Assembly: GCA_029879945.1 (NCBI GenBank)
Contig: JAOUPJ010000260.1
Span: forward strand, 1-5,084
DNA from: Gammaproteobacteria bacterium
Lineage (GTDB): Bacteria > Pseudomonadota > Gammaproteobacteria > S012-40
Direction: 5' to 3'
Length of the DNA stretch: 5,084 nucleotides
The translations under genes were made by a program, and so were the position numbers. This document shows positions 1-5,084 of this stretch, in pieces. Under the pieces are notes generated by a model. It saw only the letters and a list, made by a program, of their open reading frames with translations, was not told the origin of the DNA and did not search any database. Each line of letters starts with the position of its first letter. The first letter of the stretch is position 1.

Positions 1-1
1 G

Positions 2-70
2 ACGACATATGACAGTAATCCAGTATCTACTGCTAGAGGGAAAGGCTGGACAATACGATTAGTCAATTAA
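2..70 (+). CDS. Possible 3' end of a convergent gene (partial, unrecognised)
   Basis: A plus-strand frame is open from the left edge and ends in TAA at 68-70, giving 22 residues that finish in GKGWTIRLVN. The stop lies immediately before the A tract of the spondin-operon terminator, which is where a convergent gene would end. The tail, with TTYDSN near its start and an IRLVN end, faintly recalls the C-termini of DUF1566 (Lcl_C-type) proteins, but this is too short to call. A second plus-strand frame is also open from the edge to a TAG at 60-62, so being open is weak evidence. Reported as a possible gene end only. Confidence 0.27.
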   Translation, partial: TTYDSNPVSTARGKGWTIRLVN

Positions 71-101
71 AAAAAAAGAGGGGGTAGCGCTGCTACCCCC
101 T
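69..101 (-). terminator. Rho-independent terminator of the spondin operon
   Basis: Bases 80-88 (GGGGGTAGC) and 92-100 (GCTACCCCC) form a perfect 9-bp stem with a 3-nt loop, extended to 10 bp by the A79-T101 pair. Read on the minus strand the hairpin is followed at once by TCT and an uninterrupted run of nine T residues (69-77 on the plus strand is all A). It starts 8 bases beyond the stop codon of the spondin lipoprotein gene. On the plus strand no T tract follows the stem, so it should act mainly on minus-strand transcripts. Confidence 0.93.
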
Positions 102-109
102 ACCCACTC

Positions 110-805
110 TCACATTCGAGTAATTTCAATCTTTGCAACGCTGCCGTTCCAACGGTGGCTCTCAGTTAAGACTGAGCTCGCCAGATCATCGTTAACACTA
201 ACAACTCCGGCATGTATCGTTACCTTGTCAATGAGATCGTCTCGTGAAGCATCGAAACCGGTGCCTCCATCAGCAGGGCCTGGAATGGTTCCGCTCGCCT
301 CGGAGTTGGCCTCTGTCCCTGCGTCATACACCTTCGCGTATACGGTATGACTCTCACCGACCTTCATACTTGAAACGCTGTGATTTACAAATCCAGTAAA
401 CGCATCATTCGTGTTGGCGAGCATACTCGCCAGGCTTAACCGAAAGCCGGTCTTCTCAGTAGCAGCGATGGTGATTGTTTCTGAGGCACCGGGCACAATA
501 ACGCCGGTTCCCACTGCGGTTGAACTCACCGTTGCATCGGCATTGGCAGCAGCCAAAAAATCAGCGGTATCACCGCCCTCGGCCAGTTTCTCAAGCCCGT
601 TAGAGGCAGCACTGCCCAAGGACCAGGCTTGATAACCGCTTTGGTGTAGAACGACGGCAACTGGCGTGAGTGGCTGATTCGCGCTTACATTACTTACCCG
701 AATCTGAAAACGACTCATCCCCTCTTCGTCGTCACCGGAATCGCTACACGCTGTCAGAGACCCGATAAAGAGAATCCCAAACACTATTTTGATCGAGAAT
801 TTCAT
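110..805 (-). CDS. Spondin_N-domain lipoprotein
   Basis: A 231-residue predicted lipoprotein. Residues 1-20 form a lipoprotein signal peptide with a hydrophobic stretch and the lipobox LTAC (Cys20). Ser follows the cysteine, which in Gram-negative bacteria favours sorting to the outer membrane. A short acidic linker (SDSGDDEEG) leads into a Spondin_N-like domain from about residue 32 to the end. Its hallmarks are FQIRVSNVS near the start, LASMLANTNDAF at 125-136, YDAGTEANSE at 160-169, IHAGV at 197-201 and a closing RWNGSVAKIEI. In animal F-spondin the related domain is an extracellular C2-like beta-sandwich; the role in bacteria is not established. The ATG is preceded by GAGGAG with a 6-nt spacer, and that site overlaps the TGA of the upstream spondin gene, so translational coupling is likely. 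The terminator follows directly. Family assignment is by recognition of the motif pattern; substrate or partner is unknown. Confidence 0.88.
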   Translation of the reverse strand: MKFSIKIVFGILFIGSLTACSDSGDDEEGMSRFQIRVSNVSANQPLTPVAVVLHQSGYQAWSLGSAASNGLEKLAEGGDTADFLAAANADATVSSTAVGTGVIVPGASETITIAATEKTGFRLSLASMLANTNDAFTGFVNHSVSSMKVGESHTVYAKVYDAGTEANSEASGTIPGPADGGTGFDASRDDLIDKVTIHAGVVSVNDDLASSVLTESHRWNGSVAKIEITRM

Positions 806-811
806 AGCGTA

Positions 812-817
812 CTCCTC
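812..817 (-). promoter_or_regulatory. Ribosome binding site overlapping the upstream stop codon
   Basis: On the minus strand GAGGAG lies 6 nt before the ATG (805-803) of the spondin lipoprotein gene. The TGA stop of the preceding spondin gene (818-816) shares its last bases with this site. The two genes are therefore 10 bp apart and probably translationally coupled. Confidence 0.8.
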
Positions 818-1517
818 AAGGTGTAACAGTCACTTCAATTTTAGCCACCGGATTTTGCCAGCGATGAACGGTGTTGCTCAAATCGCTTGCGCCCCCGGAA
901 CTGTTACTATCACCTAGCACGCCACGATGGATATGAACGGTTGTGTTTGTATCGGCTCCAGCAACACCGCCGCCACCGGTCCCCGCCGCTGAAGTGGGAT
1001 CTGCGGGTATACCAGCCATCCCCGCCGCGCAACCGGATGTATCCATCAGCTCGTTGTTTGCCTCTGTACCGGCGTCCCACGCCTTGGCATAAAAGGTATA
1101 GGTGCCTGCGGCCGTTGGAATTTCCTGCGCGTCTATTCCAACAAATCCATCATTGGTAGGGAGCAACATGGCGACTATAGACAGGTGATTATTTGCGGTT
1201 GTGATCATCGCAGTGGTATTGGCACCAGGCGCCAGGGGTCCAGACGCTGGATTGATATGATTGTTTGCTGCTGAAAGATCGGTTTCCAGATTGCTCGTAA
1301 CACCGCATTCTGCCAGAATTCGCAGACTCGATGAGGCGGTGGTGCCTGCCTGAAACACATGTGTGCTGCTGTTATGGGCACTCACAACCAAGGGGGTGAA
1401 ATAGACCCCGTGGGTCAGGTTTGTAATTTTAACGTCCCAGCTGGCGGCCGAAGCAACGGTAGATAAACCGCTGCTCGCCAGCAGTGCCACAGCGTAACTG
1501 ATGTTCTTAAGTCTCAT
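816..1517 (-). CDS. Secreted Spondin_N-domain protein
   Basis: A 233-residue exported protein, paralogous to the downstream lipoprotein. I start it at the ATG at 1517-1515: AAGGAG lies 6 nt upstream, whereas the in-frame TTG two codons earlier would abut that site with no spacer. Residues 1-24 are a Sec signal peptide (MRLKN, hydrophobic core, likely cleavage after VASA). There is no lipobox, so the product should be periplasmic or secreted. The Spondin_N-like domain has SWDVKITNLT at 26-35, LSIVAMLLPTNDGF at 112-125, WDAGTEANNE at 147-156, HIHRGV at 195-200 and HRWQNPVAKIEV at the end. A Gly/Ala-rich loop (about 165-190) is inserted between the DAGTEAN and HIHRGV motifs. Cys71 and Cys163 are the only mature cysteines and could form a disulfide, which the lipoprotein paralogue lacks. 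It is the first gene of a two-gene operon. Function in bacteria is unknown. Confidence 0.88.
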   Translation of the reverse strand: MRLKNISYAVALLASSGLSTVASAASWDVKITNLTHGVYFTPLVVSAHNSSTHVFQAGTTASSSLRILAECGVTSNLETDLSAANNHINPASGPLAPGANTTAMITTANNHLSIVAMLLPTNDGFVGIDAQEIPTAAGTYTFYAKAWDAGTEANNELMDTSGCAAGMAGIPADPTSAAGTGGGGVAGADTNTTVHIHRGVLGDSNSSGGASDLSNTVHRWQNPVAKIEVTVTP

Positions 1518-1523
1518 GTTCAA

Positions 1524-1529
1524 CTCCTT
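1524..1529 (-). promoter_or_regulatory. Ribosome binding site fixing the spondin start codon
   Basis: AAGGAG on the minus strand, separated by TTGAAC (6 nt) from the ATG at 1517-1515. This spacing decides for the ATG and against the TTG at 1523-1521. Confidence 0.8.
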
Positions 1530-1544
1530 CTCTAAACGGGTGAA

Positions 1545-1563
1545 TCCAGCCTGGACGTTCCAG
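1545..1563 (-). repeat. Alternating TCCAG/CTGGA inverted repeat in the spondin leader
   Basis: TCCAG (1545-1549), CTGGA (1551-1555) and TCCAG (1559-1563) alternate, so the central arm can pair with the arm at 1559-1563 across a 3-nt loop. Pairing with the arm at 1545-1549 is not possible as a simple hairpin, because only 1 nt separates them. It would lie in the 5' untranslated leader, roughly 15 nt upstream of the Shine-Dalgarno site. The stems are only 5 bp, so an operator, a small RNA structure or chance are all possible. Confidence 0.25.
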
Positions 1564-1580
1564 ATTGGATAGATAAGGAG

Positions 1581-1610
1581 TCTAAAAAAGGAATATCACG
1601 CGGTTATCAA
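1581..1610 (-). promoter_or_regulatory. Candidate promoter of the spondin operon
   Basis: On the minus strand TTGATA (1610-1605) is a good -35 match and lies 18 bp before TTTAGA (1586-1581), a poor -10 match. Transcription would start near 1574 and give a leader of about 57 nt. The surrounding stretch is AT-rich, as expected for a promoter. No other pair in the gap is clearly better, and an alternative sigma factor cannot be excluded. Confidence 0.25.
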
Positions 1611-1654
1611 AAATGTTTCACAATTCAAACGGGGACAGGCCTTCCCTTTCAGGT

Positions 1655-1673
1655 AAACAGGTAAGACCTGTTT
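1655..1673 (-). terminator. Possible weak terminator or hairpin downstream of sixA
   Basis: AAACAGGT (1655-1662) and ACCTGTTT (1666-1673) form a perfect 8-bp stem with a 3-nt loop, 22 bases past the sixA stop codon. On the minus strand the stem ends in TTT but is not followed by a proper T tract, so termination may be weak or Rho-dependent. The near-perfect palindrome could also be an operator for the downstream spondin operon. Confidence 0.35.
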
Positions 1674-1695
1674 GTGCCGGGCTCTGAGCCCATGG

Positions 1696-2193
1696 TCATG
1701 GTCGACGCACTTGCATCAATTCACCACAGCCCTCTCCCATACCTGCCCAGTCGGTGTTTATAGCGATTTGCACCAGCGTAGCGGGAGATAGGCCTGTTAC
1801 TGGAACCGTGCGCGCGCCAGTTTTTCCGAGTAATAACTCGATCAAGTCTTCCAAACCCGGATTGTGGCCCACCAATAAAACACGCTGAGTGTTGGATGGC
1901 ACACCAGACAATACCTTACAGATTATTTCTGTCGAAGCCAGATACAGCTCCTCAAGAAATGTAATCTCTGATTCGACTATTCCCATGGACGAACACACTC
2001 CCACGGCAGTCTGGCAGGCACGCAAAGCCGAAGAAGACAAAACCCGATCAGGCGCATCGAGATGTTCAGCCATCCATGCCCCCAGCTCCTGAACGCTTTG
2101 CACGCCACGATCGTTTAACACGCGTTGAAAATCGCTGGCGCCACTCTTCATCCCAGACTCACCATGCCTGAGTATCAACAGCTCCCTGCTCAT
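1696..2193 (-). CDS. sixA: SixA-type phosphohistidine phosphatase
   Basis: A 165-residue cytoplasmic member of the histidine phosphatase (phosphoglycerate-mutase-like) superfamily, close in length to E. coli SixA (161 residues). The catalytic RHGE motif is at 9-12, with His10 the expected phosphoacceptor. SSSALRACQTA (53-63) carries the conserved Arg and the QTA signature. GHNPGLEDL (109-117) supplies the second active-site His110. No signal peptide or additional domain is present. In E. coli, SixA removes phosphate from histidine phosphocarrier or phosphotransfer proteins (the ArcB HPt domain and, in later work, NPr of the nitrogen PTS); the target here is unknown. The ATG is preceded by AAGGA with a rather long 10-nt spacer. 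The neighbours give no functional clue: a repeat-bearing gap lies upstream and the separately promoted spondin pair downstream. The family is sure; the SixA assignment within it is likely. Confidence 0.9.
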   Translation of the reverse strand: MSRELLILRHGESGMKSGASDFQRVLNDRGVQSVQELGAWMAEHLDAPDRVLSSSALRACQTAVGVCSSMGIVESEITFLEELYLASTEIICKVLSGVPSNTQRVLLVGHNPGLEDLIELLLGKTGARTVPVTGLSPATLVQIAINTDWAGMGEGCGELMQVRRP

Positions 2194-2242
2194 TATGTGT
2201 TTTTCCTTTATATAAGAGTTGTGTCGTTTTGTAGTTTAGTTG

Positions 2243-2274
2243 GTTGGGTAGAGGCCTTCAGGCCGAAACCCAAC
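2243..2274. repeat. Palindromic dispersed-type repeat, unit A
   Basis: GTTGGGT (2243-2249) pairs perfectly with ACCCAAC (2268-2274). Inside, GGCCT (2253-2257) pairs perfectly with AGGCC (2260-2264) around a 2-nt loop. The two stems are separated by a symmetrical AGA/GAA internal loop that could form G-A pairs. GTTGGGTAGAG...CGAAACCCAAC resembles a palindrome I have seen scattered between genes in many gammaproteobacterial genomes; that resemblance is from memory. The unit lies between the 77-codon ORF and sixA, about 50 bp before the sixA start. Confidence 0.65.
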
Positions 2275-2361
2275 AATTAGATCCTTATTTCACCATTCGC
2301 TTTTTCCAAGACACGCGCATGTTTTTTTACCCCCACACTCCCGAGTATAATTCAGAGTCGT

Positions 2362-2401
2362 TGGGTTTTACCCTAAAGGGCACAAACGCTTCGTCAACCC
2401 A
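2362..2401. repeat. Palindromic dispersed-type repeat, unit B, inverted relative to unit A
   Basis: TGGGTT (2362-2367) pairs with AACCCA (2396-2401). An inner CCCT/AGGG hairpin (2371-2380) sits on one side, so the unit could fold as a branched structure. Read on the minus strand it runs CCTGGGTTGACGAAGCG...AAAACCCAACG, with the same order of motifs (GGGT, then CGAA or GAAG, then AAACCCAAC) as unit A read on the plus strand. The two units are thus in opposite orientation, 87 bp apart. It lies just beyond the 77-codon ORF and may also serve as its 3' hairpin. Confidence 0.5.
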
Positions 2402-2414
2402 GGCCACGCCAGAT

Positions 2415-2648
2415 TTAGGTTTCCGATTTCTGATTATAGTCAGAAAGGCGTTGTAAGATCTGCTGAAGCTCGTTTTCACTGATATTAATAAATTCCAACA
2501 CCCGCCCGTAGAGCATCACAGTGGGTGCATTACGCCCTCCCCGCTCTTCTTGCAATTGATGTAGACAATACAACACAATGCGCTCCTTACGTGTTAATCC
2601 GTCGCGTGCGTCGGGGAGGTTGTCAAATTCGAAGGAGTTTTTAGTCAT
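2415..2648 (-). CDS. Small protein of unknown function (77 residues)
   Basis: I do not recognise this protein. It is a soluble, charged product with no signal peptide or membrane segment. After an acidic, flexible N-terminus it looks mostly helical: LTRKERIVLYCLHQLQEE (18-35) reads like an amphipathic helix. NISENELQQILQRLSDY (55-71) looks like a second helix that starts with an N-cap, as in small helix-turn-helix or winged-helix folds, but no DNA-binding motif can be named. The composition and helix pattern look like a real protein. No Shine-Dalgarno sequence precedes the ATG. Instead TATACT, a good -10 box, ends 5 nt before it, which would suit a leaderless transcript. Its 3' end runs into the palindromic repeat region. 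Confidence 0.7.
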   Translation of the reverse strand: MTKNSFEFDNLPDARDGLTRKERIVLYCLHQLQEERGGRNAPTVMLYGRVLEFINISENELQQILQRLSDYNQKSET

Positions 2649-2653
2649 CAGTT

Positions 2654-2682
2654 AGTATAAGCCGAGTGTGGTGCAATGTTGG
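2654..2682 (-). promoter_or_regulatory. Candidate promoter giving a leaderless transcript
   Basis: On the minus strand TATACT matches the -10 consensus at five of six positions and ends 5 nt before the ATG at 2648. A weak -35 (CCAACA, sharing only ACA with the consensus) lies 17 bp upstream. Transcription would begin at about the A of the start codon, which fits the lack of a Shine-Dalgarno site. Confidence 0.33.
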
Positions 2683-2713
2683 TAGTGGTGTGGGAGCACG
2701 TTTTTTACCTCTC

Positions 2714-2902
2714 TTAGAAATACGTTCCAGGTGGATAATCATCTAAAGAACGCCCTTCCATTTTACAGCCAGACTCTAGCGATTTTTTTAGTTCACATAT
2801 AATTTCTTCGTCAGAATATCCAATAATCGGTGGCCCCTCATCAAACTTCAGGAAATACCTTTGGATAAGAGAGGTGATTAATTTTGAATCGTCTTTGCTC
2901 AT
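2714..2902 (-). CDS. Small hypothetical protein downstream of hsdR (62 residues)
   Basis: I do not recognise this ORF. It encodes an acidic soluble peptide with no signal peptide or membrane segment. A helical N-terminus (KLITSLIQRYFLKF, 7-20) is followed by EGPPIIGYSDEEIICELKKSLESG (22-45), a turn plus amphipathic helix, and a tail ending DDYPPGTYF. The segment is visibly richer in A and T than the spondin and sixA genes. No Shine-Dalgarno sequence precedes the ATG and no other in-frame start is available: the frame is closed by a TAA 13 codons upstream. It follows hsdR by 93 bp on the same strand and could be an accessory gene carried with the restriction locus, but nothing in the sequence shows this. 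The protein-like helix patterns support it being real. Confidence 0.5.
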   Translation of the reverse strand: MSKDDSKLITSLIQRYFLKFDEGPPIIGYSDEEIICELKKSLESGCKMEGRSLDDYPPGTYF

Positions 2903-2995
2903 CTGATTTTCTGCATTTTTAAGTAGGACTTTAAGTTTTTAATAAGACTAAATCATATCTGGGTTGGGACGGTGTAAGCCCTCTGCCACTTGACC

Positions 2996-4129
2996 TTACG
3001 CTTTTTTCATTAGTAGCTCAAACACCACTTTCGCGAATTTTGCCGCCTTTTGGGGATCGGACAATAGCTGTGTCATAAGATTCTGATGTGCATCGCCACT
3101 TTCCATAACCGCATCGTCTATTGCCTTGGGGAAATCGCCTAGCATGGCCTGTTCTGGCGTGTTATTGGCGATTTGCTCCATTACCACTTTGTTTTCTCTA
3201 AGCTTGTCACGAATGGTGTAGGCGTAGCTCACCAAATCCTGCTCGGTTAAATTCTCCAACATGAATATTTCATTTAGCTGGCTTATGATGTGAGATAGAA
3301 AATCATAGGCGGGTGGTCTTGGCTCTGCTGTGCCTATTCCCTCACCCGGTGTCAACGGATTGTTTTCGTCTTCTTTGAGCTTAATATCTTGTTGCCGTAT
3401 TTTGGATAGACGATAGTGACTGAGCACTACGTTACTCAAATCGATGTCGTCTTCATCAAGAATCGCCTCACGCAACATGGGCCTTAGGTTTCGGGCATAG
3501 AGGCTGAGTTTCTCCAGGTCTTTATTGTTATAGTCGACAATCTGCGACATAAATTCGTAAAACCGCACAAAACTGCCCAAGTCTTTTTTGAATATCTCTA
3601 ATGCATCTTTTTCTTTCTTACAATCGTTAAAACTTTTTTCCGCATTAGCAACAATCACGGCATCCCCGGTTTTTTTGCTGCGTTCGAATATGTCTTTTGC
3701 TTCATTGTAGGCCTCCACTGCCAGTCTATAGCGTTTTTGCCAGCGCTCTACTGCCGGTTTACAGATATTGGCTATGGCGGCATTGCTCTTATTTTTTGCA
3801 TAAAAAGCCAGGCAAAACTGTTCAACCTCTTGCCACAGGAAGATACCCGCTGAGCGGAGCTTATCGAAAAGATCAAATACCAAATCCGGATCGGACACAT
3901 CCGCCAATTCGGCGGTCTGGTAGTAGGGCTGAAAGGCATCCAGGATATCTTGTGAATCGTTGAAAAAATCCAACACAAAGGTTCCACTCTCGGCCTTGCC
4001 GGGATAGGTGCGATTCAGGCGCGATAAAGTCTGCACACATTCTACGCCGCCCAGTTTCTTATCCACATACATGGCACAGAGCTTAGGCTGATCGAAACCG
4101 GTTTGAAACTTATTGGCCACGATCATCAC
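2996..4129 (-). CDS. hsdR: Type I restriction enzyme R subunit, C-terminal fragment (after frameshift)
   Basis: This is the C-terminal half of HsdR, the ATP-dependent translocase and endonuclease subunit of a type I restriction-modification complex. The first residues carry helicase motif V (MIVANKFQTGFDQP, 2-15) and motif VI (QTLSRLNR, 33-40) of the second RecA-like domain. From about residue 80 to the end (LLMKKA) it is a long helical region, typical of the HsdR C-terminus that docks onto the methyltransferase core. The GTG at 4129 is only the first available start. The homologous frame continues upstream through AFDSDDYQV to about 4150, where it should join the preceding hsdR frame. The frame itself is open back to 4171. 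As an independent gene it has no Shine-Dalgarno site and could not form a helicase on its own. The natural end is intact (TAA at 2998-2996), so only the junction is damaged. Confidence 0.9.
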   Translation of the reverse strand: MMIVANKFQTGFDQPKLCAMYVDKKLGGVECVQTLSRLNRTYPGKAESGTFVLDFFNDSQDILDAFQPYYQTAELADVSDPDLVFDLFDKLRSAGIFLWQEVEQFCLAFYAKNKSNAAIANICKPAVERWQKRYRLAVEAYNEAKDIFERSKKTGDAVIVANAEKSFNDCKKEKDALEIFKKDLGSFVRFYEFMSQIVDYNNKDLEKLSLYARNLRPMLREAILDEDDIDLSNVVLSHYRLSKIRQQDIKLKEDENNPLTPGEGIGTAEPRPPAYDFLSHIISQLNEIFMLENLTEQDLVSYAYTIRDKLRENKVVMEQIANNTPEQAMLGDFPKAIDDAVMESGDAHQNLMTQLLSDPQKAAKFAKVVFELLMKKA

Positions 4130-5084
4130 TTGGTAATCATCGCTATCAAAGGCCTGCGCATATCTCGACCTTTAAGACCCGGATTCATCCCTGTCTCAGT
4201 GAACTTTTCGCCGAGCAAGCCTTGCACGTTTGGGTCTTTTTCACTGAATTCCACTTCACCAGAGAAGGCGACCATGGCATGGATCTTCTGATACCCCTTT
4301 TCCGCGATGTACTTATCAAATGCGAGCTTATACCGCACGGCCTCTTTTCGTCCACTGGTCACCACCATCGCCTTTGCCTGACCACCTAAAAGCTCCATGA
4401 TGTTGTCTTTGAAGTGCTCGATGATCACCTGCACCTTTTGCGCGATGTTGTAATCGTGTAGACGCACCCATTGATTCAACTTGACCTTCGCCTTCTTGGC
4501 ATCCACTTCCTCATCCGTTTCCTGAATTTTCAACGCCAACCTATAGGCCACTTTATAGTTGGTATAGTTTTTCAGCACGTCCAGGATAAAACCTTCCTCA
4601 ATCGCCTGACGCATACTGTAAACATGGAAAGACTCTGGCTTATTAGTAACGGATGACGGTTCATCCGGATTAGGCAAACGACCAAACAACTCCAGGGTTT
4701 TGGTTTTCGGTGTAGCGGTGAAGGCAAAGTAACTCAGATTGGGTGAGGCTCGACGTGAGGCGACCGCGGCGTCCAGGATATCCTCAGCACTCAATTCCTC
4801 TTCTTCACTCTCCTTGGTATCCTTCATCAGCACTTCTTTGAGCTGTCTGGCCGTTGAGCCTGTCTGTGAAGAGTGGGCCTCATCAGCGATGATGGCGTAT
4901 CGCCTCTCTTTGAGACTGGTACTGTTTTCTATCGCTTTCAGAACAAAGGGAAAGGTCTGTATGGTCACGATGATAATAGGTTGAGACCCCTCAAGCGCAC
5001 TGGCCAGTTTTTCAGATTTGGAACCATCCCCTTCCTTACGATTGATGCGCCCCACTACCCCGTCCACATGCTCAAACTGGTAGA
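4126..5084 (-). CDS. hsdR: Type I restriction enzyme R subunit, helicase portion (5' end off window, 3' truncated by frameshift)
   Basis: The frame is open to the right edge: codons for YQFEH precede the GTG at 5067, so that GTG is an internal valine and not a start. Numbering from it, IIADEAHSSQTGS (59-71) is helicase motif II with the DEAH box at 62-65. FAFTATPKTKTLELFG (114-129) is motif III. AMVVTSGRKEAVRYK (233-247) opens the second RecA-like domain. The Walker A motif and the N-terminal PD-(D/E)XK nuclease domain normally lie just upstream and are outside the window. After GLKGRDMR (297-304) the protein leaves the family pattern and stops at TGA 4128-4126, inside the next frame. Intact HsdR proteins are roughly 1000 residues, so this piece cannot translocate or cleave alone. 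hsdM and hsdS would be expected beyond the right edge. Confidence 0.92.
   Translation of the reverse strand, partial: YQFEHVDGVVGRINRKEGDGSKSEKLASALEGSQPIIIVTIQTFPFVLKAIENSTSLKERRYAIIADEAHSSQTGSTARQLKEVLMKDTKESEEEELSAEDILDAAVASRRASPNLSYFAFTATPKTKTLELFGRLPNPDEPSSVTNKPESFHVYSMRQAIEEGFILDVLKNYTNYKVAYRLALKIQETDEEVDAKKAKVKLNQWVRLHDYNIAQKVQVIIEHFKDNIMELLGGQAKAMVVTSGRKEAVRYKLAFDKYIAEKGYQKIHAMVAFSGEVEFSEKDPNVQGLLGEKFTETGMNPGLKGRDMRRPLIAMITK
4148..4158 (-). other. hsdR: Frameshift site in hsdR (one base apparently missing)
   Basis: On the minus strand the upstream frame reads CGC AGG CCT TTG (RRPL) and the downstream frame reads GCC TTT GAT AGC (AFDS). Adding one base next to AGG, for example a third G (AGG GCC TTT), restores continuous GRDMRRAFDSDDYQVMIVANK, the expected run into motif V. 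The simplest explanation is a 1-nt deletion in a short G run, either a real mutation or a sequencing error. No long homopolymer, short tandem repeat or recognisable slippery heptamer is present. Confidence 0.85.

Noticed and set aside
887..1159. 90-codon plus-strand ORF within the secreted spondin gene
   Set aside because: It lies wholly antisense to a well-supported gene and has an Arg/Pro/Tyr-rich translation typical of a shadow frame.
2207..2235. Candidate sixA promoter, TATAAA with ACTACA 17 bp upstream on the minus strand
   Set aside because: The -10 box overlaps the AAGGA ribosome binding site, so a transcript starting there would lack it. The -35 is also weak. The real sixA promoter may lie further upstream.
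2244..2456. 70-codon plus-strand ORF across the repeat region
   Set aside because: It begins with TTG inside palindrome A, runs through palindrome B, overlaps the 3' end of the 77-codon gene in antisense, and has no ribosome binding site. It is best explained as chance translation of repeat sequence.
2649..2713. Plus-strand GTGGGAGCAC followed by six T, resembling a terminator
   Set aside because: The stem is only 3 bp (GTG/CAC), and no plus-strand gene ends here.
2908..2960. AT-rich stretch with -10/-35-like hexamers before the 62-codon ORF
   Set aside because: The best pair (TTATTA, 17 bp, TTAAAA) matches the consensus at only three of six positions in each box, no better than expected in AT-rich DNA.
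3772..3987. 71-codon minus-strand ORF inside the hsdR C-terminal fragment
   Set aside because: It is a different frame of the same strand within strongly HsdR-like sequence, and its translation shows no domain pattern of its own.
4126..4171. Programmed ribosomal frameshifting joining the two hsdR frames
   Set aside because: No slippery heptamer, stimulatory hairpin or internal Shine-Dalgarno was seen in the overlap, and HsdR families are not known to use recoding. A missing base is simpler.

Overview
All confidently called genes in this window lie on the minus strand. Read in transcription order (right to left) they are: an interrupted type I restriction gene (hsdR), two small unrecognised ORFs, a SixA-type histidine phosphatase, and a co-transcribed pair of secreted Spondin_N-domain proteins that ends at a strong intrinsic terminator. 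The organism looks like a Gram-negative bacterium, most likely a gammaproteobacterium. The support is a lipobox lipoprotein, clear AAGGAG ribosome binding sites, a short SixA of the E. coli type, moderate base composition, and palindromic GTTGGGT...ACCCAAC repeats of a kind I associate with gammaproteobacterial genomes. Genus cannot be fixed from this sequence.

Right part (2996-5084): the C-terminal two thirds or so of HsdR, the motor and nuclease subunit of a type I restriction-modification system. The helicase motifs DEAH, FTATP, GFDQP and QTLSRLNR are all present. The reading frame is broken by what looks like a single missing base near 4153, just before motif V. The 5' end of hsdR, and any hsdM and hsdS, lie beyond the right edge.

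Middle (2194-2995): two short ORFs of 62 and 77 codons without good Shine-Dalgarno sequences. After them comes a 221-bp gap carrying two palindromic repeats in opposite orientation, which look like a small dispersed repeat element. Neither ORF has a recognisable function.

Left part (1-2193): sixA is followed, after a 172-bp gap with candidate promoter and hairpin sequences, by the two spondin-like genes. The first encodes an exported soluble protein and the second a lipoprotein. The stop codon of the first overlaps the ribosome binding site of the second, so they form a tight operon. The operon ends at a 10-bp GC-rich hairpin with nine T residues. The first 70 bases may hold the 3' end of a convergent plus-strand gene.

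No wholly new system is evident. The points most worth following are the hsdR frameshift, the spondin pair with two modes of localisation, and the inverted repeat pair.
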